From: Cercis canadensis
Lineage: Eukaryota; Streptophyta; Magnoliopsida; Fabales; Fabaceae
DNA length: 64,000 nt
Direction of reading: 5' to 3'
Assembly (NCBI GenBank): GCA_003255065.1
Contig: QAOA01005000.1
Location: 235,442-299,441 of the forward strand
This document shows positions 10,812 through 25,080 of this stretch, one piece after another. Within the stretch, counting starts at the first letter, position 1; every line of letters begins with the position of its first letter. Made by a program: the position numbers and the translations under genes. Under the pieces are notes generated by a model that was not told the origin of the DNA, searched no databases, and worked only from the letters and a program-made list of their open reading frames with translations.

Positions 10812-13427
10812 ACAGGATGAAAAACAAGAGAGTGAGAAATAAAAAGAAAAATCAAGGAACATTGAAAAGTTTCACTAGACGTTAGATACATACTAGCGAT
10901 ACACATGTTTTTCTCTTACAATTATGTATGGCCACGTCTAGCACTAAATAGCTGAGTTTTCAAAAAAAAATAAAAATGCTAAATTGAATATTTTCCAATT
11001 TATTTTAAGATGAATTGATCAAGGATCGATTTTAACCTCAACTAAATTATGGAAATATTTAGCTACTCCATTTCTATGGCTTTTATGGTATATATAAAAA
11101 GAATAAGGACTTAATTTTTCATATCAAATTAGCTACGAACTTTTTTTAATCCAAATCTTGCAGTGACTTAAATCTTTATAAAGATAAATTGATTGAATAC
11201 TAAATATGCATGAATTTTGGGAACGTACGTTGATATATGAATTAATAATATCGCGCATTTGAGTAAAAAAGTCACTTGCCATGAAATTCACGGAGTTTTG
11301 TGAAGCCATAAGTCAAGGAGAGCATTAGCAATCAAACATAGTTCCATCTATTAATTATTTCACTATTGATAGAATCTTGAAATGCATAGTTGCTATCATA
11401 CAAAAAATGTGACATGGAATATAGCATATAGATGTCATATTGACTATAGAACAAACCACAGTGCACTTTGCTTACCAGTTTCAAAACAGCTCACTTAGGC
11501 TCGGCTCAGCCCCTGTTTGAAGTTTGAATTGATTCCTGAAACTGTCATCTATGTCCAACCCAGCTAATTAAAAACAAGAAAAGATTCATGAAACTGTCTC
11601 CAATTAATATATGCACAAATACATGCATAGATGACAGTTTCTCACATTGTATATATATTACAACAGAAACGTTACTTGTGTATATTAATTTGTCCACTGC
11701 TGATTTTAAATTTGCATACTCTGGTTCTGGTTGTTTGATCCTTTAAAGCAACTCAAGTACCACGCCTTAGTCAAATTTCAACTCACACTCGAAACAACAT
11801 TGACCGTTTCTTTTACTTTACTTGTTTTTGTCTTTATTGATTTAATTCATTATTTACTATTTATTCTCTCACTCTCTCAAAGAAAACAGCAGAGTATGAG
11901 TGTAGTTCATTGGCATTATCCAAAAATTGAATTTAAACCTCAGTAAATGAAGGGAATTATGGAAGAGGGACGGTTACTTCCAATTTTTGTAAATAATTTT
12001 TTTTTTCTTTTCCAATGAAAAAAATCGAGAATAAAGAATTGGGACTGCAAACTAGTCTGTTCTAATGAACTAAGCTTTGTTGTGCCCAGGACGCAGAATT
12101 AGGGAATTGGGACTAATTGGGCCATTCTCATTTTTTATAAGGCCTGCGATTTTTTGTCATTTTTATAATTTAAAAAATAAAATTGGGCTAAACTTGAACC
12201 ATGTAATTAACCACAAACATGAAAACCTAGGCTGGATGGTATGTCTGGTATCTTCTTTGGTGAATGCTAGGATGATGTTGGGAAGTGGGAACCATTTCTT
12301 TAAAAAATAAATCAGGCATTTCTACTTATCCTCATAACCCTACAACGTTGAGCTTAGGCTGGCTAAAATTGGCCGTTTTAAAATTTAGGCTTTTTAGTTG
12401 GACTAGGTTAGGCCAAATTGACATTGTTAGTACAAATATAAGTTAAAAATAATGTAATATGATAAAAGAATAAATTATTGTTATATGTTGAATAAATAAT
12501 GTTATTTTTGGTGCAAGTGAATAAGGTTTTGAATAAGGGAAGGATAATTATTAAATGATCAAAATCTAAGAATGTGATATATTTTTTTGGACATTTCATA
12601 TTTTCAAAAACCACAGCTGGTTTGAAAAATATTCAGAATACTTTTCAAAAGCTATTGTGACTTTTAAAAAGCAACAGTAGAAATAGCCTATAAAATTGTT
12701 TTCCAAACACAAATTATGAATATAAGCTACTAGTTATTGTATAACAGCCTCGTTTCTTGAGGCCAATAAATATGAGCCACGAGAAGGTTTCTAAACATAA
12801 CCATGGATTTGCCACGAATAAACTGGTAATTAAGTAACCAGATACAGCAGCAACAATGTCTTATACCATTTCCTCTCAGAATTCGTATATATAATGCAGC
12901 CTACAGAAACTTACCTAAAAATCTCTAGGACTAGTACACAACAGGGGGCCAAACATCATGAAGTGTTTAAGCAGGTCTTAACCAACACGTCCTTGTAACG
13001 TATATTGCTTTTTCTGATGCAGGCTATCATGGACATGATTTAGAAGACATGATAAACCTTCAAAGTAAAGGATCCACAGAGAAAAACAGCAACACATGTT
13101 CAGAAACTCGGTTACATAATATGTTTTAAACTTTTCCAGAGTTGTAATTGAGTCAACATTTTCACATTGAAAGATAATACTGCTAGCATACAGAATTTAC
13201 TGAAGAATCATGTTCTTTTCTTTGTCAGATTCAGGCCACTAAGCTCTCTACTAACAATCTAGATATTCTAACTGGTGACTCAACTAGTATGTGACAGCAC
13301 GAGTTTCAGCAGAAAAAAATTGTAGCAAGCAATGAGGAAGCATTCCATGGCCGGTAAGAAGCTAGCACATTAAGTGAGTATTGTTCAGGAACGCGGCAGA
13401 GTGAGATGACATCCTCGTAAATGAAAA
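10812..13427. other. Intergenic DNA downstream of MER3
   Basis: No gene supported. Short plus-strand frames at 11731-11946 and 12077-12310 have no recognisable domain and low-complexity flanks. A stem-loop lies at 11538-11640. The last few hundred bases (about 13000-13427) probably include the MER3 3' UTR, since MER3 runs leftwards and stops at 13428. Confidence 0.6.
11538..11640. repeat. Perfect 16-bp inverted repeat with ~70 bp loop
   Basis: gaaactgtcatctatg at 11538-11553 is matched by its exact reverse complement catagatgacagtttc at 11625-11640. The loop holds a near-direct repeat of the left shoulder (gattc(c/a)tgaaactgtc at about 11530 and 11585). It could be a small foldback element or a chance hairpin; no target duplication was identified. 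Confidence 0.6.
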
Positions 13428-16400
13428 TCAAAGGAAGGAAAATACACTCTTGAACCCAAGAAATGAATCTACTTCCCTCGTTTTTCCTGCAGTTTCAAAC
13501 GAACAGCACTGTCTTCTTAGTTCACTTGAACTAGACTTATCTTCTTTAGATTCACTCCAAGAGTAATGCTGCTTCCTGCTAATCTCTGTGCAGCTTCCTA
13601 GATCTGGTGACCCCTTTTTGTCCTTCAGCATTGGAACACTAAAAGTTCCTGTATGGATGGATGATAGAACAGGATTCGTTCTTGAAACTCCATCAGGAAG
13701 ATTTAGCACTCCGCCTATGCCACAGAGGCCTTCAAATTTTTTATGTTTCATCTCTGAGTTATTGTTAGAACTAGATGCATATTTTTCCAGTGCAGCAGTT
13801 TCCATGTATGAACTAAGTAGGTTATCTCTGGCAATGACAGAGGAATTGTTCTCTGTAGCCTCATCAAAAGCAGCATTCAAAGAATTGGGATGATTCTGGG
13901 AGAATGATTCCTTTGTTGGGATGAATAACTCCATGCAGTCAAACTTGCTAATCAGTGGAAAATCCTTGGATTTTCTACGTATGTGGTCAAAAACTGTTTC
14001 TTCAGTAGTTGATGTCTCACGTGTACTTGCTTCAGGTTTAGGATAGATAACACCTTCAACAATGGAAAGATACATTGGAAACTCCACATGAAAACCAAAG
14101 GATGATTATTAAAGTATATGCCTAACGATAATATGTACCTGTTCCAACCATATTATTCAAATTACTTGAGCTTCCAGCCGTACCATGATGCTTTGAAGTC
14201 AGACATGGATCGATATCTTTCTGTTCTGCCTCACTGAGTTCTGCATGCAAATTCACTTCAGTTTGTCGAGGAATTTTAAGTCTGTCTATCTCATTAAGAA
14301 CAACTACTTCCTGATAGAGTTCAGGCCTCTTCTCCCGGGCACGTTTTCTTGTGAGAAGAAGGACCTCGGGTGATGGAGAGTGAATATTATCGGATGCAGA
14401 CAGGAAAGACAAGTTTTTGGCCTTCTGCCGTATGTGGTCAAATACTGTTTTCTCAGTGATGATCTTGCATTCATCGTCTTCAAACTCAGGTGCATGCCCA
14501 CCTTCCAATGATTGAGATAGAAGTAGTGGGTGAAAAGGGGAGAATGATTTTAAAAATCAGAAAAGCAAACAAAATTGTAGTAGTACCTTCCCCCAACTCT
14601 TCATCTAGAAGGTTGAAGTTTGGACTGAGACAGAAGAATTATATAGAAATCAGAAATTTTAGGTCTTCCAAAAGCTATAGCAGATCTGTTTAATAGAAAA
14701 AAAGAAGTTATACTTGACATCATATGGAAAGATGACTAACATGGAAGCCATTTCATTTTTAGACTTTCTCAAACTGCTTAGCTCTTTTATCGGTATTTGA
14801 GGTGCGATTATATTGTCATCTTCTATGATGTATACCTCCTCAGCTGGAGGAAATGAAGAAGGCTGCTTCCTTTTTCTCTTTAAATGCATGTTTGACTTGT
14901 TCTCTATGATCAAGGGAATTTTTTGGTGGATATCAATACCAACTATATAGACAAAATAGAAGAATGAGTTATAACTGAACAACTTAAAGAAAGCATATAT
15001 TGGGGGATTCATAATTTAGACATATATTAGCCATGGCTTACTGTATTCCTCATATATAAAATCAGCTTTAATAGTCTGCTTCCCTTCTTGTGGGATTGTC
15101 ACAAAAATTGTTGCACTGTAAGGGCTGCATCAGGAAAGAATAAAAAGTAAAAGGTAAAGGGTGGTTCTAGGACTATAAAAAGTAAAGGTTGCAGTTGGCA
15201 ATCTAACAGAAAGAATTATAAAATCGAGCATCCCAAATAGTACTTGAAATTTATGTGTTATTCATTTTCGGTTGTCCTCATTATCCACTGAACGAAGTAT
15301 CAGAAGTAACTTGTAGCTATGTAACACGTGTTATGGCCATTATATTAGAGTGTATTTAATGGAGAGTGTTTCTCTTTGAATACCATGTAAAAGACTCTGG
15401 ATTTTGAAAACTGAGCATGATTGTTCATGTAAAAACCCCCAAAAATTAAAATGCTTCATACTCTCACTAGAAAACATCTCATGCTGGGACGGTGCACTAT
15501 ATAATAAGCTTTTGTTGCAAAAAGAGAGCCAAGGTTTTTCAGGTCATGTACCTGGAGAACTGATCCACCCTGCCACCCAAAAAAAAAAAAAAACAAAGAG
15601 TTACATACTTTTTAGATGAGGAAAAACAAATTCGTATAAATTGCATAGTGAACCACTGAGGAGTCAATACCAACACAAGAGAGAGATGTTTGATATAAAC
15701 ACCTTGGTATTGCCCTAGAATCAGTGTAAAAATTATCTAGTCATAGACTGAACTTTCAGTCATCATCACCTTATTTTTTCATGAAATATTATAGTGTTGT
15801 CTTCCTCCGAACCAATGATCTGTAAGAAAGAAGTTTTAGCAGCTCATTCGGATTACTTTATGTACTCAAGTTCTCCACAGGAAACATCCATATAACTCAC
15901 CATATCAGCATAATGTCGTTTAACTGACTGCACAGACTCTGATATCCTAGTAAATGTTGCTACTAGCTGAGACTTTCCTTGTCTCTGGCTTTCAATTTCC
16001 ACAAGCTTCATATCAACTTTTGGAGGTAGCGATAGTAAAGAATCCTTGATATGGTTCCCAAATGGGTATTTTCGACCAGTTACTATCTCTATTCTCCTGG
16101 GATCAGCTTCAGCTAGTGCCTCAAATGATTTGATTCCCATTGAATACAGCGCCTAAAAAGAGAATCAAGAGAACCATGCAAATAAGGGGTAGCGAATTAC
16201 AAGGACTTGTAATTTTACATATACATTAATAACATGAACAACTCAATAAAATATAACCTTCGCTGTAACCACCCCAATTCCGGGTAACTGTTTCAACAAG
16301 TATGGACTGTCATCCCAGAGTTTCTGGTCCAGTGATTTGGCTAGAAGGGCAGAATTCACAGCTCCTTTGTAATTCTTTTTGTAGATAAAATAATCTTTCA

Positions 16401-19400
16401 TGCATTTAGCAATTCTACACCCATTTGAGCATATAGAATTCATGTCCTGTTGCATCATGTTTACTTAATCACTAAGATTTAAGTATGTTGATAAGCATTG
16501 CAAAATATTGAGATAACAATACTGCACCTGAATTAGGGATAGATCATGAACTGAAGGATCACCAGTCAAGCAGTCATTTGCCAAAATAAATATTTTTTCT
16601 TCTCTTGTTTGAATGCGCTTTTTCCTTTTCCCTTTATCTACAAGGATGTGAAAGCGAAGCCGCCCATCTTTATCAGCATTGATGTCATTTAAGATCTTCT
16701 TCTCATTGCGCCTGAGCTGTATCCCTTCATTTTCCATTACAAATTGCAATAATACTTTGGCTGAAACATCGTGTCTTAATATATTATAATATCACAAATA
16801 TATGCATACAAGCAATTTCCTCAGCACGGCAAATAACATGAAGCGCATCTTCTAAATTACAGTTTTCAGGGGTTCGCATGATCTGTTTCATGGTGTCAAA
16901 TCTCAAATAATACTTTGTCATAAATCTTCCAGGCTCTAAGACAGAAAAAGGAAAACTTATTAGTAACCAACGAGATTTTAGTCCTCTATAAATACAGCAG
17001 AAATTATTTTTTCACAAGTTGAAGATATTTATACCTAATGGCCTCAAGAGGAAACCGTCTTCATCAACCCAGATCAGTTGATGCTGTGACAACTCATTAA
17101 CTTTCTTAACACATATCTCTGAGATAACATAGCTTCAATAAGTAATGAAGAAGCAAAAATGGCAAAGCAACCCTAAATGAAGGTGAGAGAGAGAATAAAA
17201 ATAGAACATCAGTTGAAAAAAACCAGTTGATAACAATTGTACCTTGCACATGCTTCTCTAAACGGTCACCAGAAATTCCCTTTTTAACTGCATAATTCTC
17301 GGGGTTCTGCTGTGCATAAACGTTCTCATCAGATGGAACAAAATTTAAGATGAATCAGGAAGACATCCTTAATCACGTACCCTTTTCATTCTCACATACA
17401 AGTATGAGCATTTCATCCATTCAATTGCCTTCGTAATATCAGATACGGTCAGTTGAACTATTTCTGCAGTTAAATGCTCCGTTACACATGACAGCAATCT
17501 ATAGTAAGCAAACATTAATTAGCTAATCAGAATAAATGCACAAGGTTTCCGGAATATGTTCAACAATCTAGGACACTATATCCACACTGCAACTTAAATT
17601 GTGGTAAACATACTGTGATTCCACCATTTCACACCCATTTAAGAGATTCTCGTGCAAATGGACCTGTAATGTGAGAGAAAATACATATTTAGAAAGAGCA
17701 GTTCCTGCATCAAATTTGAAGAACAGCAATTGTAACAGTAGAAAAAACTATCTAGGCCAATACCAAGTATTACATACAAGAGTGTGTGTGTGTGTGTGCG
17801 TGTGCGCGTGTGAGAGAGAGAGAGAGAGAGAAACGAGGGGAAGGAAAACAGATGTTGCTTCACCGTTTCTCTTCTTGTCATGATTATAACCATCCCTGTG
17901 TCATCAAATGGTGGTCGGCCTGCCCTGCCACACATCTGTAGCATAACCAAGTAAAATGAAAATTAGTCAAACAATGTCTTATTTTTTAGTTTTATTTCCT
18001 TTCAATATAGTCATTGTGAAGGAATAACAAAGAATACACATCTCCCAAGCTTGTTTCTTCTTCACTTGGCTGCTGAAAGCTCCAGGATATTTGGACTAAG
18101 GGCAACAAAATCACCAAGAAATACGCGCATCTTAATCACAGGCTATCCCATATATGCAGTAGTATAAGAAACTGCTTAAAAGTGATGAAAGAAATCCTCT
18201 GTATGCATTTGTGCGCTAAAAATAATTGTCATGCCCACACTTCTATCCAGATGATATCAGAGTGTATACATGATTCAGATTATGCAGAAGTCATCTGATA
18301 CCCAGTTACATATATCCTTATTTTTTTAGCAATATTAAGATATCAATGGCATCTTAAGACAAGAAACTCACCTGCAATATTGTCGAGCGGTCATATTCCA
18401 TATAGAGACCCTTTTCCTTGTTGCTGAAGAAAATTAAAATTTCAATAAATAAATTGCAAAACTGATTTCCTAGTATGTTATGATGACACGTATCAGAAAT
18501 CAAAAAGTATCAACATACAAGTGCTGTGTTGATTTAATAACTACTGTATGTGCTGGAAGGTTGACTCCATGGGCCAGAGTGTTTGTAGCACAAAGTACTT
18601 GAATGTCACCCTTCAGGAAAAGGCCTTCCATGAGATTGCGATCCTTGAGGCAAAGCCCACCATTGTGATAACCAACTGTAAGAAAATCATTTTCTGAAAG
18701 TCACATATTTATCTTTTCAGTAATCTAACATTCACACATGGACATCATAGTAACTTTCAAGTAAGCATTGTGCTTTTGGCCAAAAAAGAGAAAGGTTACA
18801 TCCGTACCACCATAAAGGATATATGACTGCATTTGCTTGTCACTGCATGATAGAGAAGCTTCTCTCAGACGATCTTGCTGTTCTTTGTTCTTAATGAATG
18901 GATTTGAGTAACCAAAGCTCATGGCTATTTGAGAGAGTCGCTGAGCTGCTTCTTGTGCTCCTTTTCTAGTTGAGCAAAATATAAGAGCAGATTTCCCTCT
19001 TGAATAATGCATGAGGATATCTGAAATGAATTGCAGACATAAAATTATGAAAGTCACCTAAAATAGAAATGCCAAGATCAGAGAACCAAATATGAATAAA
19101 ATTACAAAGCTGTTAAATAGTTAGGCCAGGTACTCCTGCTTACCAAAAATATAGTTTTGAAGGCGCTGCGTGGTGGCATAAACATATATCATTAGAAATT
19201 GAGATAAGTTTAATTGGTGATCATATTTTCTTCTTGACAGTTTGCATTAAAATATCTCAGAGTAAAGAATGAAAGATTGATATTATCTAAATTTTTTGAA
19301 CATGAAACTAACCTTCTCAAATAGAAAGTCATTTTTTGCTGGAGCATAACCTGCAAAAATTTGGTAATACAATGATTATTAAGGATCTATCAATTACCAT

Positions 19401-21598
19401 AACTATACTCCACAACATAAACAAATATAAATTAAAACTCAGCAAATGCCTAGAAAGATTAAGAATATTTTGTTGTTGAGATCGCCTTTTCCTGAAATAA
19501 GTGCATCTTGCTCAATTGTATAGTTTATTAGAATAGTATGCAACAAATGATAGGGAACTAATTGCAAGACTTTTAAGTTCATTCTTATAGCATACCAAAA
19601 ACCTTGGTTGTCAACTTTATAGGCCTCATTTCTTCTCCAAACCTGTGAACATTCAAAAGCTAACATAAATTTAATGGATATGGACACTGAGCAATATAGT
19701 ACATACTCATCCTTTGAACATGGAGGTGGAAAGCTACCTTTTAATTCCTTGGACAGGAACCTTAAGCCACTCAGCTGCATTAGTAAATACATGGTATATA
19801 AAATATTCCCATGGTTGTTTGATTTTATTTTAAATTGAATAACTCTTGTGATAACATCAATCAAAGCAAGAATTACCTAGATCCTCGATATTTGGGATTG
19901 TGGCAGACACAGCTAGGAAGCGGACCTGAGCAAGAGGATTCAATTTCATTTTTGGATTGCAAGAAACCATTTTTATCCTACTAACAATTGCTTCCAAAGC
20001 AGCTCCACGTGCATCATTCAACAGATGAACTTCATCAATAAGTAGTAGTGCTATGTCGCTGAAAAAGCTCAAGCCACCATCTTTTATACCATATCGTGAC
20101 ACAGCATCAAATTTCTATTCATGAAGAAAAGAAGTCTATTTAGGCATCCCTATAATTGACTGCTTGTGCATGTGTGCATGTCTGTCTGCATGGAAGAATG
20201 CAATCCCTATCAAAGTGATGTAAGAGCAAGAAGAAAGTAACCAAAGAGACATAGGTTTAGAAAGTCAAAGAGGGAATGGATACTTATAACACAAACGATT
20301 ATCCTGTATAGACTAAATTGGGAAAAAGTTGTGCGGCTGATCCCAATTAGTATAGTTCTAAGAGAAAATTAAGTTAAATGAGTTCCCAGTTTCATATTCT
20401 GGTACTGTCAGGAAGATATATACTCAACTTCATAAGTCAATATAACAGTTGAACATTCACCTGATATGTGTGTGTGTGTGTAGAGAGAGAGAGACAGAAG
20501 CAAAAGCATTTTATAGAATAAGTGGTCTACTTCTGTCCACATAATAGTATTTGCATACTGACCTCAGGAGTGGTCAGAATAATATCTGCTTCATGTATAT
20601 TCCTTAAGTTGTAAGATTCATTGTCACCTGTCAGCTCCAGGCAATTTACCCCCCATGGTGCAAACTTCTGATTCCAATCACGAAGCTTCTCCTGTACTAA
20701 AGCCTTAGATGGGGCTATGTAGATCTTGGCACCATGTCATCATTGTAGTTATAATTAGTTATGTCTACATGGAGATGGATATACTCATGAACTTGTAGTT
20801 TAATATGTATCACTATGTGCAAGAGCTTGAGCTGTCATTTTTGTGCAAATGCAAGATGAAGCTACATTATAGGAAAGACTCATAGGATCTAAATGATTTA
20901 TATAAGGAAATAGAGAACCTGACTACATGCCTCAGTGGTTGTGAACATGATTCTATTATACTACTTCCAAAAGGAATACTGTGAGAAATGTATCACATCT
21001 GGAGTCATTTGGCAAAGGACTTACTGTTTTCAGAGTTCCTTTTACATGTATGAATTTCCCCTCTGAAGAGATGAACCTGGAGAGAAGCCTTAGAATGCAA
21101 AGCTCAAAGAGTACTGTTTTTCCACTTCCAGTTGGTGCGGAGATGACCATATTTGCATCAGAGTGAAAACAGATAGGAAAGCATTCACTCTGAAGTGAAT
21201 TAAAATACCTATATATATAATTCATGAAAACCATCATTTGGAACAACAATCTTTAACCATATTACGTAGAGAGCTCATCATATCAACTAAGAAAGCTAAG
21301 CCTTTTAAGATCTTTTTATGTGCAGAGTATTTTCTGCACCTAAACTATCAGAGGTTTGAAAGTGTCAGAGATGGTGAAGAATGACAATCATTTACAATTT
21401 TGAAACTACACATAAAGATTGATTAAAATAAAAAATTGACTAAAAGGTAAGCTATCAAAGTAGCTAAAATTCAATTTTCATGCTAACTTAATAAACGCAT
21501 AAGATATTTTGGAAAAAAAAAAAAGAGTACCTGAAACTAAAAGTTGAACGGAAAGGTGCAGGCAAATCTAATACAGACTTCAACGTATATGAATCCAT
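13428..21598 (-). CDS. MER3: ATP-dependent DNA helicase MER3/HFM1 (ROCK-N-ROLLERS)
   Basis: Ski2-like superfamily 2 helicase that stabilises recombination intermediates in the class I (ZMM) meiotic crossover pathway. The 27 exons I placed sum to 3786 nt (1261 aa plus stop) with every phase matching: 21531-21598, 21025-21208, 20563-20724, 19877-20114, 19738-19774, 19596-19642, 19313-19350, 19144-19165, 18808-19020, 18519-18675, 18372-18423, 17864-17935, 17614-17663, 17381-17498, 17243-17306, 17035-17118, 16810-16935, 16528-16760, 16258-16446, 15901-16152, 15770-15819, 15552-15569, 15042-15124, 14741-14942, 14587-14624, 14139-14501, 13428-14053. Visible motifs: Walker A APTGSGKT (residues 47-54), DEVH (165-168), SAT shortly after, an IFCSTRKG block and QMCGRAGRP (406-414). 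A Sec63-type part follows with helix-hairpin-helix [10 protein letters not shown] near 708. The C-terminal tail carries TVFDHIR twice (951-957 and 1073-1079). The ATG at 21598 opens [13 protein letters not shown], and a splice acceptor at about 21612 suggests a 5' UTR intron. All key helicase motifs are intact. Family call is firm; the exact 3' exon ends are my own manual prediction. Confidence 0.95.
17782..17832 (+). repeat. (GT)n/(GA)n compound microsatellite in a MER3 intron
   Basis: A run of alternating gt (with a few gc) followed by about ten ga units. It lies in the intron between the exons ending at 17935 and 17663. Likely length-polymorphic. Confidence 0.95.
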
Positions 21599-21612
21599 AT
21601 TCTGGATGCTGA

Positions 21613-22535
21613 ATTTACGAAATAAATATAAGTTAAGATTAAAGTTAAAACAAGAGTATCTCTTCTACGTCATAGACTTGCATAATAAAGGTAACTGATC
21701 AAAGCATGATAATAAGATATTACGTATTAACATATAATTTCATATCAAAAGGAATGAGACAGTATATAAACCTGATTCTTACGGAATAACAATCAAATCT
21801 TATTCTGATTAATTTACAGACAATAGTGCTATGCACAAAAAAATAAAATAAATAAATAAATAACAATAACAATGAGAGAAGTCTTGACAAAATAATGGAG
21901 AAGAAAAACTCAAATTCTTTGTAAAAGGATAGAATAAATAAAATCGAAGAATTTCGAAATATTAACGGTCATCACATACTTTAGAAATTCATTGCAACAT
22001 ACAAAAAATTCAAGAACAAATCAGAATAAAATTGATAAACCGTTTCAATACACTGAAATTCTCCACTAAATAAGACAATAAATCTTCATAATTTTTAACA
22101 AAGAAAAAATAAATTGAGAAATCTTATTTTGAGCACAATCAGTTCTTTTGCAGCATGCCTTAAATATGTACATGAAAATAAATAACTCAAGAATCCATGA
22201 ATCCAGTGAATCTGAGATCTACATTGTACAAATTTATCAAGATATAGGCGAATTCAAACCCTGAAATGAAAAGAAAAACAAAGATAATAGTCTAAGATGC
22301 ATTCTAGAGAATTCCATCAAAATATCAGAAACAGAAGTGCATAAAATTCCTCATCGATTCCTCAAATCCAGAAGAAATACCAGATACATCCAGTTTCACA
22401 CTCCTATGTTTCTGTAGAAATGGAGAGAGAGAAAGAGAGAAAGAGAAACCTGAGAGAAAGGAAGAAGATGAAGTTCGAACTCGCAGTGCGAAGAAACTGT
22501 GATGAGCAATTATGAGGCGAAAATGAAATAGGCCG
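21613..22535 (-). other. Predicted 5' UTR and leader intron of MER3
   Basis: On the minus strand a good acceptor (gtaaattcag) lies 14 nt before the MER3 ATG. A donor-like ctcag/gtttct lies in the GA-rich stretch near 22450, about 85 nt below a TATA box. The A/T-rich sequence between fits an intron of roughly 0.8 kb. No protein-coding frame is supported here; the 83-codon minus-strand frame at 22325-22576 is probably leader sequence. Confidence 0.5.
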
Positions 22536-22544
22536 ATATTTATA
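22536..22544 (-). promoter_or_regulatory. TATA box of MER3
   Basis: TATAAATAT on the minus strand, about 940 nt above the MER3 start codon and just above the GA-rich leader. A little further upstream (22563-22571) is GGCGGGAAC, whose complement GTTCCCGCC is one mismatch from an E2F site, so S-phase or premeiotic control is possible but not shown. Confidence 0.5.
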
Positions 22545-22599
22545 CTTGGACCAAGTCCTTCTGGCGGGAACTCCACCGGATTTGCACCGATCCGACCCT

Positions 22600-23979
22600 G
22601 CCTAGAAAGAAATTGCCCTAAACGCTTTTTGTCCTTTTCGTCCGACCCGACCTGCCGGCCGACTCCGAACTTGCCGTAAGCGCTACTAGCAATTGTCTGG
22701 GCCTATGAATATCTACCCAATGGACCCTTCCATTTGTTTTTTGGGCCATGCTATTGTATGATCATGGCTTTTAATACAACGATATAAGCCCTAGATTACA
22801 TAATGCAAGGTGCCACAAAGCATCAATTTGTAAAAATTTGTCACTATAGATATAGCTCTAGTGCATCTAATTATATATATATATACTATAAAAAATATAA
22901 ATATCTAACAAATACAGTCTATAGCTTAACTTCTATTCAGCTCACCTAAATGAGTTTTTTTTTTTAATTTTATTCAGCAACATAAATGGATTTTTTTTAA
23001 TTTTCTTTTCTTTTCTCAAAATATCCTTTACCAATTCAATTAATAAAAAGAATAAAAATTAAATAACATAAACATCAAAAATAATATGACAAAGAGAAGG
23101 GAGGGTGGAAGAGGAAGAGGAAGAGGAAAAGGAAGAGAAAGAACGGAGGGAGAAAGAAAGGGAAGACACATCGAGAGGGAGGGAGAAAGGAAGATAGAGA
23201 GAAAAAATTGGGTAGAAATGAAGAGGGACTAAGGAAAGATAGGAGAAATCCATCGAGCTTGTGGTGATTTCCGGCGTCATCAGTGGCGGAAGATGGTGGA
23301 GAGGAAGAACCTCGTCACACCCAGGTTGAATTTCTTCCTCCCATTCTCTGATTTAGTGTGTGGGTAAATCCTTTGACTCTCTTTCTTCAATTTTTTCTTC
23401 TTCTTCTTCAGCATGTCTCTCACTCTCTCTCTTGAATTTTGTTCTTTTGTAGCTATGTTTTCTTTGCTGAATTGGGAAGAGATAAATTCGTTGTCTTAGT
23501 TTGCATTCTAAAATTTCTTAGTTCGCATACTTAAATTTCTTAGTTGGCGAACTGATAGCAAATCTGCACTGAATTCGACAATCCGCTGCTCTGAGCTCGG
23601 TTTGGCACCCCTCGTGCCGAATCCTGTGATCTAGTATAAGCCCACACAACATTTATAACAGCAATTTATTTCCTAGTTCCTAACTTTTTATATATTTTTT
23701 TTCTTTACCAAAGCTTCCTTAAACTATTTGTAACCCAAAAAAAGATGCCAAAAAAAAAAAGTATCCTCCTCAGTGGCACCCAGTCCCTAACCACCAATCC
23801 CCAAAATTGTATGACACATACTTTTATTGAAGTTTGACAAAATTGCAAAAGCATATTCTCTTACTTTAGAAATTACATAAACCTTCCTTTACAACAATTA
23901 ATCTATATCTTTACGCCACGAATAAAATTGTGTGGTATTTAACGTGTTAAATCTAATTTACCGTAGAATATTAGTTTAT
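22600..23979. other. Intergenic DNA, purine-rich in the middle
   Basis: A strongly purine-biased tract (gagg/gaag repeats) runs from about 23091 to 23250, followed by a pyrimidine-rich stretch to 23420. The minus-strand frame at 23059-23280 is low-complexity Ser/Phe translation of the purine tract, not a gene. Nothing else is supported. Confidence 0.6.
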
Positions 23980-25061
23980 GGGTCTGTTTGGGAGTTTTTT
24001 TGAGGAAAGAAGAGAGGAAAGGAGAGGAAATAGAAGGAAAGAAAAGGGAGGAGTTTTTCTCTTCTTTGTTTGGATGATTAAAATTAGCAAAAGAAAAGGA
24101 AAGCGAAAGAAAAGTCTTATTGTAAAGTATTTTTACTAATTTATCCTTTATTATTAAAATAGATATATTTTATATAAAATTAAATAATATAATACACTTA
24201 TTTCTTTTCTTTTTTTCTCTAAACTAATTAATTAATAGAACTAGAAAATAAATTAAATATTTTTTTAAAAAATTAAATTAATCAACAAATCAGGAATAAA
24301 TCATCCTAACATATTATAAAGCAATGATTAAGTATAACAGTAAAAGTTCAAATTGAGGCAATTTGATCACAAGAAAAATATATATAAAAAAACTAACAAC
24401 TCTCAAGTCTTTAAATGTGACCATTTCATACCATAATAAGCCCTAATTATATAAACTATTCAAAAAAAAAAATTAAACCAGTCCACTTAAAATCATAAGG
24501 TGATTTACAAGTATTATAGAATAGTAACGTAACTCTTAGAATAGTAACGTAACTCTTTTAAATAATTAAACCAGAGCATAAATCATTCAGAAACATGTGT
24601 GAAGCTATAAATAATTAAATACAAGGTTTGTACATTCAAAGTCAATAATTTTTCCAATCTCCCATGATGCAAAGTACAACATAAGTTTATAGGTATCAAG
24701 CCCTACTCCCACCAATGCCCTTCTCCATCATATGTTCTGCTATGAAATTACAAGCTCCATTAGATGGCACAACTTTGCTTTGTCAAGGACTAAGATCTGT
24801 ATAATGCAGCTTTTTGTAGGCCAACACCTTGTGAAAATGAATTCTCCATTTCATCAGAAAGATACATAATCAAATATTGCACATTCAGAATCTAACACAA
24901 AGCTTGTTGATGCCAAATTTAGTAAAACATATCAACATATATGTTTTTCTGCAGTAAATACCATAAATGCAACAAATCTTCCTTCAGTAAAAGCAAGAAT
25001 ATTACAGTAAAAAGTTCATCTTTATGAGGAATATAAAAGTTGTATCAAAGAAAATAAGGTC

Positions 25062-25080
25062 NNNNNNNNNNNNNNNNNNN

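Noticed and set aside
13588..13893. 101-codon plus-strand frame
   Set aside because: Antisense of the last MER3 exon, which has a phase-matched splice model.
17671..17883. Plus-strand frame with Cys-Val repeats
   Set aside because: Translation of a GT microsatellite in a MER3 intron.
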